This document shows, piece by piece, positions 48,315 through 56,585 of a DNA stretch of 64,000 nt (within the stretch, counting starts at the first letter, position 1; the number at the start of each line of letters is the position of its first letter). Source of the stretch: Haloferax denitrificans ATCC 35960 (lineage in GTDB: Archaea > Halobacteriota > Halobacteria > Halobacteriales > Haloferacaceae); NCBI RefSeq assembly GCF_000337795.1, contig NZ_AOLP01000009.1, positions 409,492 to 473,491 of the forward strand, in the 5' to 3' direction. The position numbers were made by a program, and so were the translations under genes. The notes beneath the pieces are model-generated. The model was given only the letters and a program-made list of their open reading frames with translations, had not been told where the DNA came from and searched no databases.

Positions 48315-48911
48315 ATGGAACACATGGAGGGCCTCTGCGTGACGGGCTGTGAGCGATGCCCCGAACTCGTCGAGTCGCGGAGTCGCATCGTCAACGGGGT
48401 CGGCCCCGACGACGCCGACCTGCTCTTCCTCGGCGAAGCGCCGGGCGCGAAGGAAGACGAGGGCGGCGAGCCGTTCGTGGGTCGCTCCGGCTCCGTGCTG
48501 GACGACGCGCTCCGCGAGGCCGGCCTCGCCCGCGCCGACGTTCGCATCACCAACTGCGTGCGGTGCCGCCCGCCGGACAACCGCGACCCGACGAGCGACG
48601 AACTGTCGAACTGCCGGGGCTACCTCGCCCGCGAACTCGAACTCGTCGACCCGGAGCTAATCGTCACGCTCGGGAAGGTCCCCTCGCAACACCTGCTCGA
48701 CCGCGGCGTCGCCATCACGAACGAGTCCGGGTCGGTCGTCGACGCCCGCGTCGGCGACGCCTCCTACCGCGTCCTCCTCTCCGTGCACCCCGCGGCGACG
48801 CTGTACGACCGGAGCCAGCGCGAGGGCTTTTTCGACACTATCGCGCGCGCCGCCGACCTCTCGGGGCTCGCCGACGCCTCGGACGGACAGGCCAGCCTCG
48901 GCGACTTCTGA
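48315..48911 (+). CDS. Uracil-DNA glycosylase, family 4
   Basis: A 198-aa Fe-S uracil-DNA glycosylase removing uracil from DNA. Motif A is GEAPGAKEDEGGEPFVGRSG, motif B is SVHPAATLY, and the cluster cysteines are CERC near the start plus CVRCRPP and the later NC. Start is ATG 48315; ATG 48324 is possible. It sits after DUF99, suggesting a small base-excision repair cluster. Confidence 0.93.
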   Translation: MEHMEGLCVTGCERCPELVESRSRIVNGVGPDDADLLFLGEAPGAKEDEGGEPFVGRSGSVLDDALREAGLARADVRITNCVRCRPPDNRDPTSDELSNCRGYLARELELVDPELIVTLGKVPSQHLLDRGVAITNESGSVVDARVGDASYRVLLSVHPAATLYDRSQREGFFDTIARAADLSGLADASDGQASLGDF

Positions 48912-48938
48912 GCGCGGCGCGGGAGCGTTCTCCCGACT

Positions 48939-49757
48939 TCAGGCGGACGCGTCGCCGACCTCGATTCGCTCGCCGGCCGTCTCGCCGGCGCGGTCGCGGT
49001 CGGCCCGTTTTTTGGCGCGAGTGTGCTCTCTGAGATGCGCGCCCGCGTCGAGCGCGGTCTTGACGACGACCATGACGACGAGCGCCGCGGCGGGCGCGCC
49101 CGAGGCGGCGACGAGGAACGCGCCGAGGATGATGGTCAGGTGGAGGACGATGACCCGGCGGTAGGGTTCGGACATCTGCGCGCCGGGCGAGACACTCCGG
49201 TACTCCTCGCGGCCGACGAAGTTGACGGCGAACGACCCGCCGTGGCTGAGGAGCGTCGCGCCCGCGGCGAGGAACACCGCCCCCAGCGGGACACCGACGC
49301 CGCCGACGCCGCCGACGCCGCCGACCGCGCCGGCCCCTGGCGCGAAGGCGTCGAACGACCAGACGAACACCCCGTGGACGACCCAGAAAATCCCGTAGTG
49401 CATGGTGAAAAAGCCCGCAATGGGGACGTTCGAGGGGTAGAGGTGAAAGCCGTCGCGGGGGTCGTCGGGCGGCGAGAGGTCCACCTGTCGGCCGTTGACG
49501 GTGGCGTTGATGCTCGACCCGTCGTCGCCGCGGCCGCTGGCGGCGAGAATCTTGGGGACGTTCAGGAGGCCGACGACGCCGCTTTCGAGCCAGTAGGCGA
49601 CGAGGAGCGCCTTCAGGCTCCAGTCGAACCAGACGACGCCGACGAGCGGCACGAGATTCGCGACCACGAGCGCGGCGAGGGCGACCGGCGAGGAGACGCG
49701 ACGCGACCCCGAGGCGGCGGACGGCGGCGAGGACGAGACGGAACGCGGCGACGACAT
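48939..49757 (-). CDS. DUF6498-containing membrane protein
   Basis: A 272-aa polytopic protein with about seven hydrophobic helices (first near residues 24-46: VALAALVVANLVPLVGVVWF). A Ser-rich start and a polar loop around residues 75-110 are present. It matches DUF6498, function unknown. Start is ATG 49757. It lies 156 bp from the AT-rich HTH gene on the same strand. Confidence 0.82.
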   Translation of the reverse strand: MSSPRSVSSSPPSAASGSRRVSSPVALAALVVANLVPLVGVVWFDWSLKALLVAYWLESGVVGLLNVPKILAASGRGDDGSSINATVNGRQVDLSPPDDPRDGFHLYPSNVPIAGFFTMHYGIFWVVHGVFVWSFDAFAPGAGAVGGVGGVGGVGVPLGAVFLAAGATLLSHGGSFAVNFVGREEYRSVSPGAQMSEPYRRVIVLHLTIILGAFLVAASGAPAAALVVMVVVKTALDAGAHLREHTRAKKRADRDRAGETAGERIEVGDASA

Positions 49758-49903
49758 GGGCTACGCTGTGAGACGCGAGGGAGCGATAAAAACCGTACCG
49801 CGGGAGTAGTTCAGGGCGCACTCGTTCCGGTTAGGATTCACGTCTGAGTGCTCTAGTCCTAAATGGGCGCTACCACAATGCGAAACAAGCAGTTCCGTTG
49901 GAT

Positions 49904-49938
49904 TTCTATTGCACTACTTTTCTTGTAGTTCAATAGAA
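49904..49938 (-). terminator. Hairpin overlapping the HTH gene stop codon
   Basis: TTCTATTG (49904-49911) pairs with CAATAGAA (49931-49938), with an inner CTAC/GTAG pair around the loop. Read on the minus strand it lies across the TAG at 49914-49916, so the stem includes the end of the coding sequence. Confidence 0.5.
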
Positions 49939-50456
49939 CACTCCCCGGCAACGATTGAGAGACTGGTTAATTCCCATCGGACTGGCTTATCTTTGTGATT
50001 CCCGTCGGCGTAGACTTGCCACAGCTTGCCTTGGTCCGGGTCCGCTACTAGTCTCATCTCGCCACCTTTGGGTCCATCCACCACGACAGATGTTTCTGTT
50101 CCGCTGTGAGTTGACGTCTGTTTGACATTCACGACTGTAAATGGCCGTTTCATTGATTTACGACCCGTTGATGTGAATAAGACTTGATCATCAACCTGAA
50201 GACGCTCTATTAACTCTCTGAGGCTGTGATTAGATGACGAGAAGTCGCTTACTGCTCTCACCGTGTTCTCAGACTGCTCTCGTTTGTTTCTGATTCTCTT
50301 TGCGTACTCGTCTACTGTGGATTTCTTGATATCCAGTTCACCGGCAATCTCTGCATGCGAAGCAGTATCTGCTTGCTTTAAAATCAGTACCTCAGCTTCC
50401 CGCTTAGAGAGACTGGTCTCCGCCTCAATTTGGCTTACCTCTTCAGATATGTTCAT
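49914..50456 (-). CDS. AT-rich HTH regulator (LuxR/sigma-70 r4-like)
   Basis: A 180-aa protein in clearly AT-richer DNA than anything around it. Residues 15-55 (LSKREAEVLILKQADTASHAEIAGELDIKKSTVDEY, ends quoted) form a sigma-70 region-4/LuxR-type helix-turn-helix. The remaining 110 residues look beta-rich (SFTVVNV..TSVVVDGP..MRLVADP..WQVYADG). A TATA-like CATATATTTTTC lies about 31 nt upstream. It lies 85 bp beyond phnE on the same strand. Probably horizontally acquired; it may regulate the phn operon or be independent. Confidence 0.8.
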   Translation of the reverse strand: MNISEEVSQIEAETSLSKREAEVLILKQADTASHAEIAGELDIKKSTVDEYAKRIRNKREQSENTVRAVSDFSSSNHSLRELIERLQVDDQVLFTSTGRKSMKRPFTVVNVKQTSTHSGTETSVVVDGPKGGEMRLVADPDQGKLWQVYADGNHKDKPVRWELTSLSIVAGECSIELQEK

Positions 50457-50541
50457 GGCTACGTATTGTGTAGCGCGTATGAAAAATATATGGGTGTGGG
50501 TTTGACAACTGATTTGCGACCGAAGCGGCGGTTTCGGACGC

Positions 50542-51507
50542 CTACTCCCAGATAGAGCGGGCCATCCGCTGTGGGAACTCGACGATGAGCTTGAGGACGC
50601 TCGTCCCCTCCTCGTTGCCGCGGATGTACGACCGGACCCGCTGGCTCACGAACTCGACGGAGACGACGAGCATGAAGATGACGAGAATCGTCGCCATCAT
50701 GTTCGTGTACCGGAACAGTCCGCGTTGGGTCTGGAGCACCTGACCCAGCCCGCCCCCGCCGATGAGCCCCATCGTGACGCCGATGCGGACGTTGATTTCG
50801 AGGATGTACATCGTCCACGCGATGAAGGGCGTAAAGACCTGCGAGAGCATCCCGAAGACGACCTTCTGGGGGCTGTTCGCGCCGGTCGATTCGATGGCCT
50901 CTATCGGTCCGTCCTCGACTTCTTCGAGGGCGTCCGTGAACAGGCGACCGAGGTTCCCCATCGTGTCGGTCCCGATGGCGAGCGTCGCCGTGAACGGCGA
51001 GACGCCGCCGAGGGGGATGTAGATGAGCGCCCACACCAGCGCCGGGATGGCGCGGATGACGCTCATCGTCCCGCGGAAGATGAAGTTGAACGGGTAGGGC
51101 GTCACGCGCTCGGAGCCGAGGACGCCGAGGATGAGTGCGCCGGGGATGCCGAGGATGGTCCCGGCGAAGCCCATCGCGAACGTGACGAACACCGCGCCGA
51201 GGACGGGGTTGCCGTCTTGGAACTGGAGGAGGAGGTTCCGCTCTTGAATGAACGCCCAGTACTGGCTGACGTCGACGAAGGGGACGACGCCGAACAGCGT
51301 GCCCGGCGGGAAGAAGTCGCCCAGCGCGTCGGTGAACTCCGGCCAGTACTCGACGATTTCGCCGACGGAAAAGCCCACCTCGCTCAGCGCGTTCGTGAAG
51401 AACCACGCGAAGAGGACGAGAACGACGACCGAAAACAGCAGTCTGACTCGCTTTGCGATCTGGATGTTCCGTAGCGCCTCTTCGATTCGGTCGGTATCAG
51501 TACTCAT
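50542..51507 (-). CDS. phnE: Phosphonate-type ABC transporter permease
   Basis: A 321-aa permease with six or so helices and the binding-protein-dependent transport motif EAA-like loop (ALEEVEDGPIEAIESTGANSPQKVVFGML, ends quoted). Hydrophobic helix 1 is about residues 20-40. The start overlaps the phnC stop by 11 bp, so they are translated together. With PhnC and PhnD it should import phosphonates, phosphite or a similar oxyanion. Confidence 0.93.
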   Translation of the reverse strand: MSTDTDRIEEALRNIQIAKRVRLLFSVVVLVLFAWFFTNALSEVGFSVGEIVEYWPEFTDALGDFFPPGTLFGVVPFVDVSQYWAFIQERNLLLQFQDGNPVLGAVFVTFAMGFAGTILGIPGALILGVLGSERVTPYPFNFIFRGTMSVIRAIPALVWALIYIPLGGVSPFTATLAIGTDTMGNLGRLFTDALEEVEDGPIEAIESTGANSPQKVVFGMLSQVFTPFIAWTMYILEINVRIGVTMGLIGGGGLGQVLQTQRGLFRYTNMMATILVIFMLVVSVEFVSQRVRSYIRGNEEGTSVLKLIVEFPQRMARSIWE

Positions 51508-52300
51508 GTGACCTCGCTCCGCTCGTGGCGGCCGCGTTGTTCTCGGGCGGGCCGTCGGCCCGTTCTTCGCGGATGGCCTCCGTCTCGATGTCGCCGTAGA
51601 TGCGGTCGATGACGTCGACGTTGAAGTCCTCGCGGTAGCCGTCGAAGACGACCTGTCCGTCTTTCATCCCGAGGAACCGCTCGCCGAACTCGCGGGCGAT
51701 GTTGACCTGATGGAGGCTCGCGATGGTCGTCAGGTCGCGCTCGTCGGCCGCGTCGCGGATGTACCGCATCACCGTCTCCGCGCTCGCGGGGTCCAGGCTC
51801 GCCACGGGTTCGTCGGCGAGCAGGAGGTTCGGGTTCTGGACCAGCGCGCGGGCGATGCCGACGCGCTGTTGCTGGCCGCCGCTCATCTTCCCGGCGCGCT
51901 GGTTGGCCTCGTCGAGTAACCCGACGGTTTCGAGCGCGCGGAGCGCCTCCTTCTTGTCGTCGCCGCCGTACAGGCCGAGCAGACTGCCGAGAAACGAGGT
52001 CCGGCCGAGCGCGCCGGTGAGCGCGTTGCTGTACGCGCTCATCTGTCCGAGTATGTAGTGTTGCTGAAATATCATTGCCACGTCGTTTCGAGGCCCCACC
52101 ACGTTCGCGTCGTCGATGGTTATCGACCCGCTCGTCGGGCGCGTGATGCCGTTGAGACAGCGGAGGAGGGTCGACTTCCCCGCCCCCGATTGCCCGAGGA
52201 CGACGACGAACTCGCCGTCCGGGATGGTGAACGAGACGTCGTCGAGGGCCGTGACATCTCCGTAGGATTTGCTGAGGTTCGTTACTTCGATCGTACTCAT
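51497..52300 (-). CDS. phnC: Phosphonate-type ABC transporter ATP-binding protein
   Basis: A 267-aa ATPase. Walker A is GQSGAGKST, signature MSGGQQQRVGIARAL, Walker B LLLADEPVASLDP. Start is ATG 52300 (MSTIEVTNLSKSYGD); longer frames run into the intergenic region. It lies 95 bp after phnD and overlaps phnE. Confidence 0.95.
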   Translation of the reverse strand: MSTIEVTNLSKSYGDVTALDDVSFTIPDGEFVVVLGQSGAGKSTLLRCLNGITRPTSGSITIDDANVVGPRNDVAMIFQQHYILGQMSAYSNALTGALGRTSFLGSLLGLYGGDDKKEALRALETVGLLDEANQRAGKMSGGQQQRVGIARALVQNPNLLLADEPVASLDPASAETVMRYIRDAADERDLTTIASLHQVNIAREFGERFLGMKDGQVVFDGYREDFNVDVIDRIYGDIETEAIREERADGPPENNAAATSGARSHEY

Positions 52301-52395
52301 TATGGTGTCTGTCGCGTCGCGTAGTTCGCGTGCGGTCGAACCGTTCGTCGGGTATCGACCGCACGGTAGGGAAACGAAACCGCGGGGTCTCGCTC

Positions 52396-53445
52396 TTACT
52401 GACCGAGCGTGACGCCGAGTTCGTCGAGGACTTCCTGCACGGGTTCGTAGTCGTCGACGGACCCCTCGTCGACCCCGGTGAACCAGAGCTGTTGGTCGTC
52501 TTCGAGGTCCTCGTTGATGAGGTCCTCCTCGGTCACGTTGAGAAGCGCCTCCTCGATGTCGGCGTACAGGTCCTGGTCCATGTCGGTGCGGCCGAGAATC
52601 GGCGCGCGCGGGATGGGGTCGGAACACGCCAGCAGTTGTAGCTCGGGCGACTCCGTGCCGAGGTCGCCGTCGTTTTCGGCGGACATCTCGAGGAACTGCT
52701 CGGGGAACTGGTCTTCCGGGACGTGCGGGGCCGTCGAGAACGCGCCCGTGCCGGCGGCGACGACGTCGTCGCGGTTGACGAGCGTCTCGCGGGCCGTCGA
52801 GTGGTCGGAGAACTGCGCCTCGAAGTCAGCGGGGTTGCCGTCGGGAGCGCCGCCCGTGTCGAGTCCGGCCTTGCTCATCATGTACAGCGGGAACAGCGAC
52901 CCGCTCGTCGAGAGGCGGTCGGCGAACGCGACCGTCTCGCCTTCGAGGTCGGTCAGCTCTTCGATGCCGCTGTCGGGCGTCGTCGTGATGAGAGAGAAGT
53001 ACCGCGAGGCCCCGTAGGCGATGCGGATACCGATGACCTCGGTGATGTCCTCGTTACCGCCCTGAATGGCGATTGCGGGCGCGGCGTCGGCGATGTCCGC
53101 CTGTCCGCTGTCGAGCGCCTGGAGCACCGCCGCGTAGTCGGCCGCCACGGTGGATTCGACCGTGACGCCGACTTCGGACTCGATGTAGTTGAAAAGCGGT
53201 TGATACTGCGCTTCCACGTCCACGTCGGACTCCGCGGGCGTCAGCGCGAACATGATGGACTCCGGTGACGACTCGGTCGTGGTCGACGTCGCCTCGGTCT
53301 CCGAGGACTCCCCCGACTCCGATGTGGTCGTCGCCGCTTCCGAGTCGTCGCCGCCACCCGTACATCCACTGAGCGCCGTCAGCCCCGCGACGCCAGTGAT
53401 TCCTGCCGTTCTGATGAATTCTCGTCTACTCGCCATTGAACTCAT
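52396..53445 (-). CDS. phnD: Phosphonate-type ABC transporter substrate-binding lipoprotein
   Basis: A 349-aa Tat-exported lipoprotein: SRREFIRTAG, a hydrophobic core and lipobox LSGC (Cys about residue 28), followed by a Ser/Thr/Glu-rich tether of about 35 residues. The PhnD-type body begins at ESIMFALTPAESDVDVEAQYQPLF. It binds the ligand at the surface and hands it to PhnE. Start at ATG 53445; 53436 (MASRREF) also plausible. Its upstream region is AT-rich and holds a 15-bp palindrome. Confidence 0.93.
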   Translation of the reverse strand: MSSMASRREFIRTAGITGVAGLTALSGCTGGGDDSEAATTTSESGESSETEATSTTTESSPESIMFALTPAESDVDVEAQYQPLFNYIESEVGVTVESTVAADYAAVLQALDSGQADIADAAPAIAIQGGNEDITEVIGIRIAYGASRYFSLITTTPDSGIEELTDLEGETVAFADRLSTSGSLFPLYMMSKAGLDTGGAPDGNPADFEAQFSDHSTARETLVNRDDVVAAGTGAFSTAPHVPEDQFPEQFLEMSAENDGDLGTESPELQLLACSDPIPRAPILGRTDMDQDLYADIEEALLNVTEEDLINEDLEDDQQLWFTGVDEGSVDDYEPVQEVLDELGVTLGQ

Positions 53446-53494
53446 TTTATGATTCCGACACTTGTTGTTAAGATTTACTATTTTTTCTCTATAT

Positions 53495-53509
53495 TTGTAT
53501 TGAATACAA
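53495..53509. promoter_or_regulatory. 15-bp perfect palindrome upstream of phnD
   Basis: TTGTATT-G-AATACAA is a perfect 7-bp inverted repeat with one central base, lying 50-64 bp upstream of the phnD start in a markedly AT-rich stretch. The presumed phnD TATA (TAGTAAATC on the minus strand) is between it and the gene. It is a good candidate operator for nutrient control. Confidence 0.5.
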
Positions 53510-53701
53510 GTTGTTCACCCCGCACGACGGCTCTCTCGCCCCCGCGAGCGTCCGCGGAATCTTCGGGGTCGGACTTCGGACTCTCCTCACGGGACGGGTC
53601 GGGAGCGCGGGGCAGAACCGCGCGGCCGGTCTCCGCGGCTCTCCCGCGGAGAACTCACCCCGAGGGAAAGTCACTTTGCTCCCCTCTGCGGACCATTCGG
53701 T

Positions 53702-54361
53702 ATGAGCACGACACAGCCGCCCGAGGAGACCCTCGCCGACGTGGTGATGGTCGACTACGGGCTCGGAAACCTCCGGAGCGCCATGCGCGGGCTCGAACGC
53801 GCGGGGGCGAACGTCGTCATCTCGGACGACCCCGCCGACTTCGACGACGCCGACGGCATCGTTCTCCCGGGCGTCGGCGCGTTCTCCGAGGGGATGGAAA
53901 ACGCCGGGCCGTTCCGCGAACCGCTCGCCGAGGCCGCCGCCGACGGGACGCCCGTCTTCGGCATCTGCCTCGGGATGCAGATGTTACTCACCTCCTCGGA
54001 GGAGGCCGACCACGCCGGCGAGGGCGAGGTCGAGGGACTCGACTTCATCCCCGGCCGCAACGTCCGGTTCGACGAGGGCCAGAAGGTCCCGCACATGGGC
54101 TGGAACGAACTCAACGTCCGGCGCGACCACCCGCTCGTCGAGGGCGTCGACGGCGAGTACGCCTACTTCGTCCACTCGTACTACGCCGACCCCGACGACG
54201 AGCACGCGGTCGTCGCCTCGACCGACTACGGCGTGGAGTTCCCCGCGGTCGTCGCCAACGAGTCGGGCACCGTCTTCGGCACGCAGTTCCACCCCGAGAA
54301 GTCCGGCGAGACCGGGCTGACCATCCTCCGCAACTTCGTCGAGTTCTGCGCGGAGCGATAG
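53702..54361 (+). CDS. hisH: Imidazole glycerol phosphate synthase, HisH subunit
   Basis: A 219-aa glutaminase subunit providing ammonia to HisF in histidine synthesis. MVDYGLGNLRSAMRGLE, the nucleophile Cys in GICLGMQML and the His-Pro-Glu in TQFHPEKSG are all present. Divergent from phnD. HisF is not in the window. Confidence 0.96.
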   Translation: MSTTQPPEETLADVVMVDYGLGNLRSAMRGLERAGANVVISDDPADFDDADGIVLPGVGAFSEGMENAGPFREPLAEAAADGTPVFGICLGMQMLLTSSEEADHAGEGEVEGLDFIPGRNVRFDEGQKVPHMGWNELNVRRDHPLVEGVDGEYAYFVHSYYADPDDEHAVVASTDYGVEFPAVVANESGTVFGTQFHPEKSGETGLTILRNFVEFCAER

Positions 54362-54415
54362 GCCGAATCTGCCTTCCCCGACGGTCTTTTGTCGCCGCTT
54401 CGTGAAGGGGTGTCC

Positions 54416-55267
54416 ATGCAGGCAGTCACGCTCGGTCCGGCGGGCACGTACTCCCATCGCGCCGCCCGCGCGGTCGCCGACGACGTCGCCTTCCGAGAAT
54501 CGGTCACCTCTATCGTCCAAGCGGTCGCCGACGGGACGTTCGAGCGCGGCGTCGTCCCCATCGAGAACAGCATCGAAGGGAGCGTCACCGAGAGCCTCGA
54601 CGCCGTGGCGAACTCGGAGGTGAGCGTCGTCCAGGAGATTGTCACGCCCATCCGCCACGCGCTGTTGGCCCAGAGCGCGAACTTCGACGTCGTCGCCAGC
54701 CACTCCCAGGCGCTCGCGCAGTGTCGGTCGTACCTCGAAGAGAACTACCCCGACGCGAAGCTCGAAGCCGTCGCCAGCACGGCCCGCGGCGTCGAGCGCG
54801 CCCGCGCCGACCCGACGGTCGCGGGCATCGGCCATCCGGACAACGCTTCCGCGTCACACGCGGAAGGCAGTCAGACGGAGTCTGACGCGCCTGGCGACGA
54901 CCTCGAAATCATCGCCGAGGACATCCAAGACCAGTCGTCGAACGCCACCCGGTTCCTCGTCATCGGGCCCGAGTCCGCCCGCTCGGACGCCGGCGGCAAG
55001 AGTTCGCTCGTCGTCTACCCCAACGCGAACTACCCCGGCCTCCTCTTGGAACTGCTCGAAGCGTTCGCCGAACGCGACATCAACCTCTCGCGCATCGAGT
55101 CGCGGCCGAGCGGCAACCGCCTCGGCGACTACCTGTTCCACATCGACGCCGACGCCGGTCTCTACGAAGAGCGGATGCAGGGGGCGCTCGAAGCGGTCGA
55201 GGCAATCGCCAAAAACGGCTGGGTTCGCGTCCTCGGGTCGTACGACACGCGACACGTCCTGTACTGA
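54416..55267 (+). CDS. pheA: Prephenate dehydratase
   Basis: A 283-aa monofunctional enzyme converting prephenate to phenylpyruvate. Catalytic domain motifs: GPAGTYSH, IENSIEGSV and TRF. A C-terminal ACT domain with IESRPSG (feedback site) follows. Between AGIGHPDN and DLEIIAED lies an insert, SASHAEGSQTESDAPG (about residues 144-160), encoded by two tandem perfect DNA palindromes. Start is ATG 54416 (MQAVTLGPAG). Monocistronic, following hisH by 54 bp. Confidence 0.94.
   Translation: MQAVTLGPAGTYSHRAARAVADDVAFRESVTSIVQAVADGTFERGVVPIENSIEGSVTESLDAVANSEVSVVQEIVTPIRHALLAQSANFDVVASHSQALAQCRSYLEENYPDAKLEAVASTARGVERARADPTVAGIGHPDNASASHAEGSQTESDAPGDDLEIIAEDIQDQSSNATRFLVIGPESARSDAGGKSSLVVYPNANYPGLLLELLEAFAERDINLSRIESRPSGNRLGDYLFHIDADAGLYEERMQGALEAVEAIAKNGWVRVLGSYDTRHVLY
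54846..54886. repeat. Two tandem perfect palindromes inside pheA
   Basis: Palindrome 1: CTTCCGCGT-CAC-ACGCGGAAG (54846-54866, 9-bp arms). Palindrome 2: GTCAGAC-GGA-GTCTGAC (54870-54886, 7-bp arms). They are 3 bp apart, in frame, and encode the family-atypical hydrophilic insert. Confidence 0.85.
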
Positions 55268-55285
55268 CGCCGCGTCGACCGCGAC

Positions 55286-55321
55286 GCGCTCGGATGCGCT
55301 CGGATGCGTCCGGATGCGCCC
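55286..55321. repeat. GCTCGGATGC-type tandem repeat
   Basis: GCGCTCGGAT, GCGCTCGGAT, GCGTCCGGAT, GCGCCCG: about three and a half decamer units in the gap between pheA and the first hsp20 gene. Confidence 0.8.
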
Positions 55322-55401
55322 GAACTCGCCCCGTCCGGTCGCTCTCAAAATGTGAGTACGGGCACATCTTTCTTTGTCGTCGGCGACGTATCCAGACGCG
55401 T

Positions 55402-55812
55402 ATGCAACGAAACCCGTTCGACGAGATAGAAGACCTGTTCGACCGGATGGGCCGGTCGTTCGAGGAATCCGGTATCGGGCGCTTCCAAGACATCTCTCTC
55501 GACGTCGTCGACGACGAGGAGACCATCGAGGTCGTCGCCGACCTCCCCGGCTTCGAGAAGGACGACCTCGACGTGAGCGTCAGCGGTCGGCGACTCACCA
55601 TCGCGGCCGACCACGAGGAGTCGTCGGAGGTCGACGACGACCAGTACGTCCGCCGCGAGCGGAGCCAGCGCTCCGTCTCTCGGACGATTACGCTCCCCGC
55701 CGAAGTCGCGCGCGACGAGGTGTCCGCGTCGTACAAAAACGGCGTTCTGACCGTGACGCTCCCGAAGGCCGAACCCGCGGGCGACGACTCGACGCAGATA
55801 GACATCGAGTGA
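55402..55812 (+). CDS. Hsp20/alpha-crystallin small heat-shock protein
   Basis: A 136-aa small chaperone. The alpha-crystallin domain spans about residues 30-125 with the consensus blocks VVADLPGFEKDDLDVSV and the terminal SYKNGVLTVTLPK. N-terminal arm begins MQRNPFDEIEDLFDRM. Binds unfolding proteins. Tandem with a paralogue 117 bp downstream on the same strand. Confidence 0.93.
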   Translation: MQRNPFDEIEDLFDRMGRSFEESGIGRFQDISLDVVDDEETIEVVADLPGFEKDDLDVSVSGRRLTIAADHEESSEVDDDQYVRRERSQRSVSRTITLPAEVARDEVSASYKNGVLTVTLPKAEPAGDDSTQIDIE

Positions 55813-55928
55813 CGCGGCTCATCTTTTGAATACCGGCGCTCTGGCTTCCGAGCCGTGCGAACTGCTATCTTCGTTCCGGCAACGATTATCTCCTCAGACG
55901 GCGTCCGTATGCCTCGGTGAAAACACAC

Positions 55929-56372
55929 ATGATGAGACGTACCAACCCCTTCGACGACTTCGAGGAACTGTTCGAGCGAATGTCCCGCCAGTTCGACGAG
56001 ATGGGACGGCAGTTCGACCGCTCGGGCATGATGGCGCAGGTCCGCCACGAGATGGCAATCGACGTCACCGACCACGACGGCGAAATCGTCGTCACCGTCG
56101 ACCTCCCGGGCTACGAGAAAGAGGACATCGCTCTCTCGGTCGCCAACCGCACGCTGACCGTCGAGGCGACGCGCGAACTCGACGAGGAACGCGCCGAGGG
56201 CGAGTATCTCCGCCGCGAGCGCCGCCACGAGTCCGCCCGCCGCACGATTCGCCTCCCCGAGACGGTCGACGAGGACGGCGCGTCCGCCAGCTACCACAAC
56301 GGCGTGCTGACGGTCACCCTCCCCAAGCGCGACGCCGAACCCGACGACTCCCGCCGCATCGACATCGACTGA
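55929..56372 (+). CDS. Hsp20/alpha-crystallin small heat-shock protein (paralogue)
   Basis: A 147-aa second Hsp20: MMRRTNPFDDFEELFERM arm, then VTVDLPGYEKEDIALSV and SYHNGVLTVTLPK. It is like its upstream neighbour but has a longer, Met/Arg-rich N-terminal arm. Starts at ATG 55929 or 55932; the GTG 55917 start is less likely. The pair is a tandem duplication that has diverged mostly in the arm. Confidence 0.92.
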   Translation: MMRRTNPFDDFEELFERMSRQFDEMGRQFDRSGMMAQVRHEMAIDVTDHDGEIVVTVDLPGYEKEDIALSVANRTLTVEATRELDEERAEGEYLRRERRHESARRTIRLPETVDEDGASASYHNGVLTVTLPKRDAEPDDSRRIDID

Positions 56373-56549
56373 GCGGCCGTCGTCGCTCACGGGCGTCTCT
56401 GACACGCCGCCCGCGTTGGTCTCCCGGTGGTGGGCACGCTCCTCCGTTCGGTTCTCACTCTCCGCGTTTCGTCCCGGTTTTTCCCGTCTTTCCCGTGCGA
56501 CCGAGTGGCAATTTCTGCCGCAATCAGACAGCCACACAAGTCGAGTATA

Positions 56550-56561
56550 GGAGTTATTTTA
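56550..56561 (+). promoter_or_regulatory. TATA-like element of leuS
   Basis: GGAGTTATTTTAGG (AT core 56553-56561) lies about 25-33 nt before the ATG at 56586. Confidence 0.55.
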
Positions 56562-56585
56562 GGCCGGGGTACCACTACCACGGAT

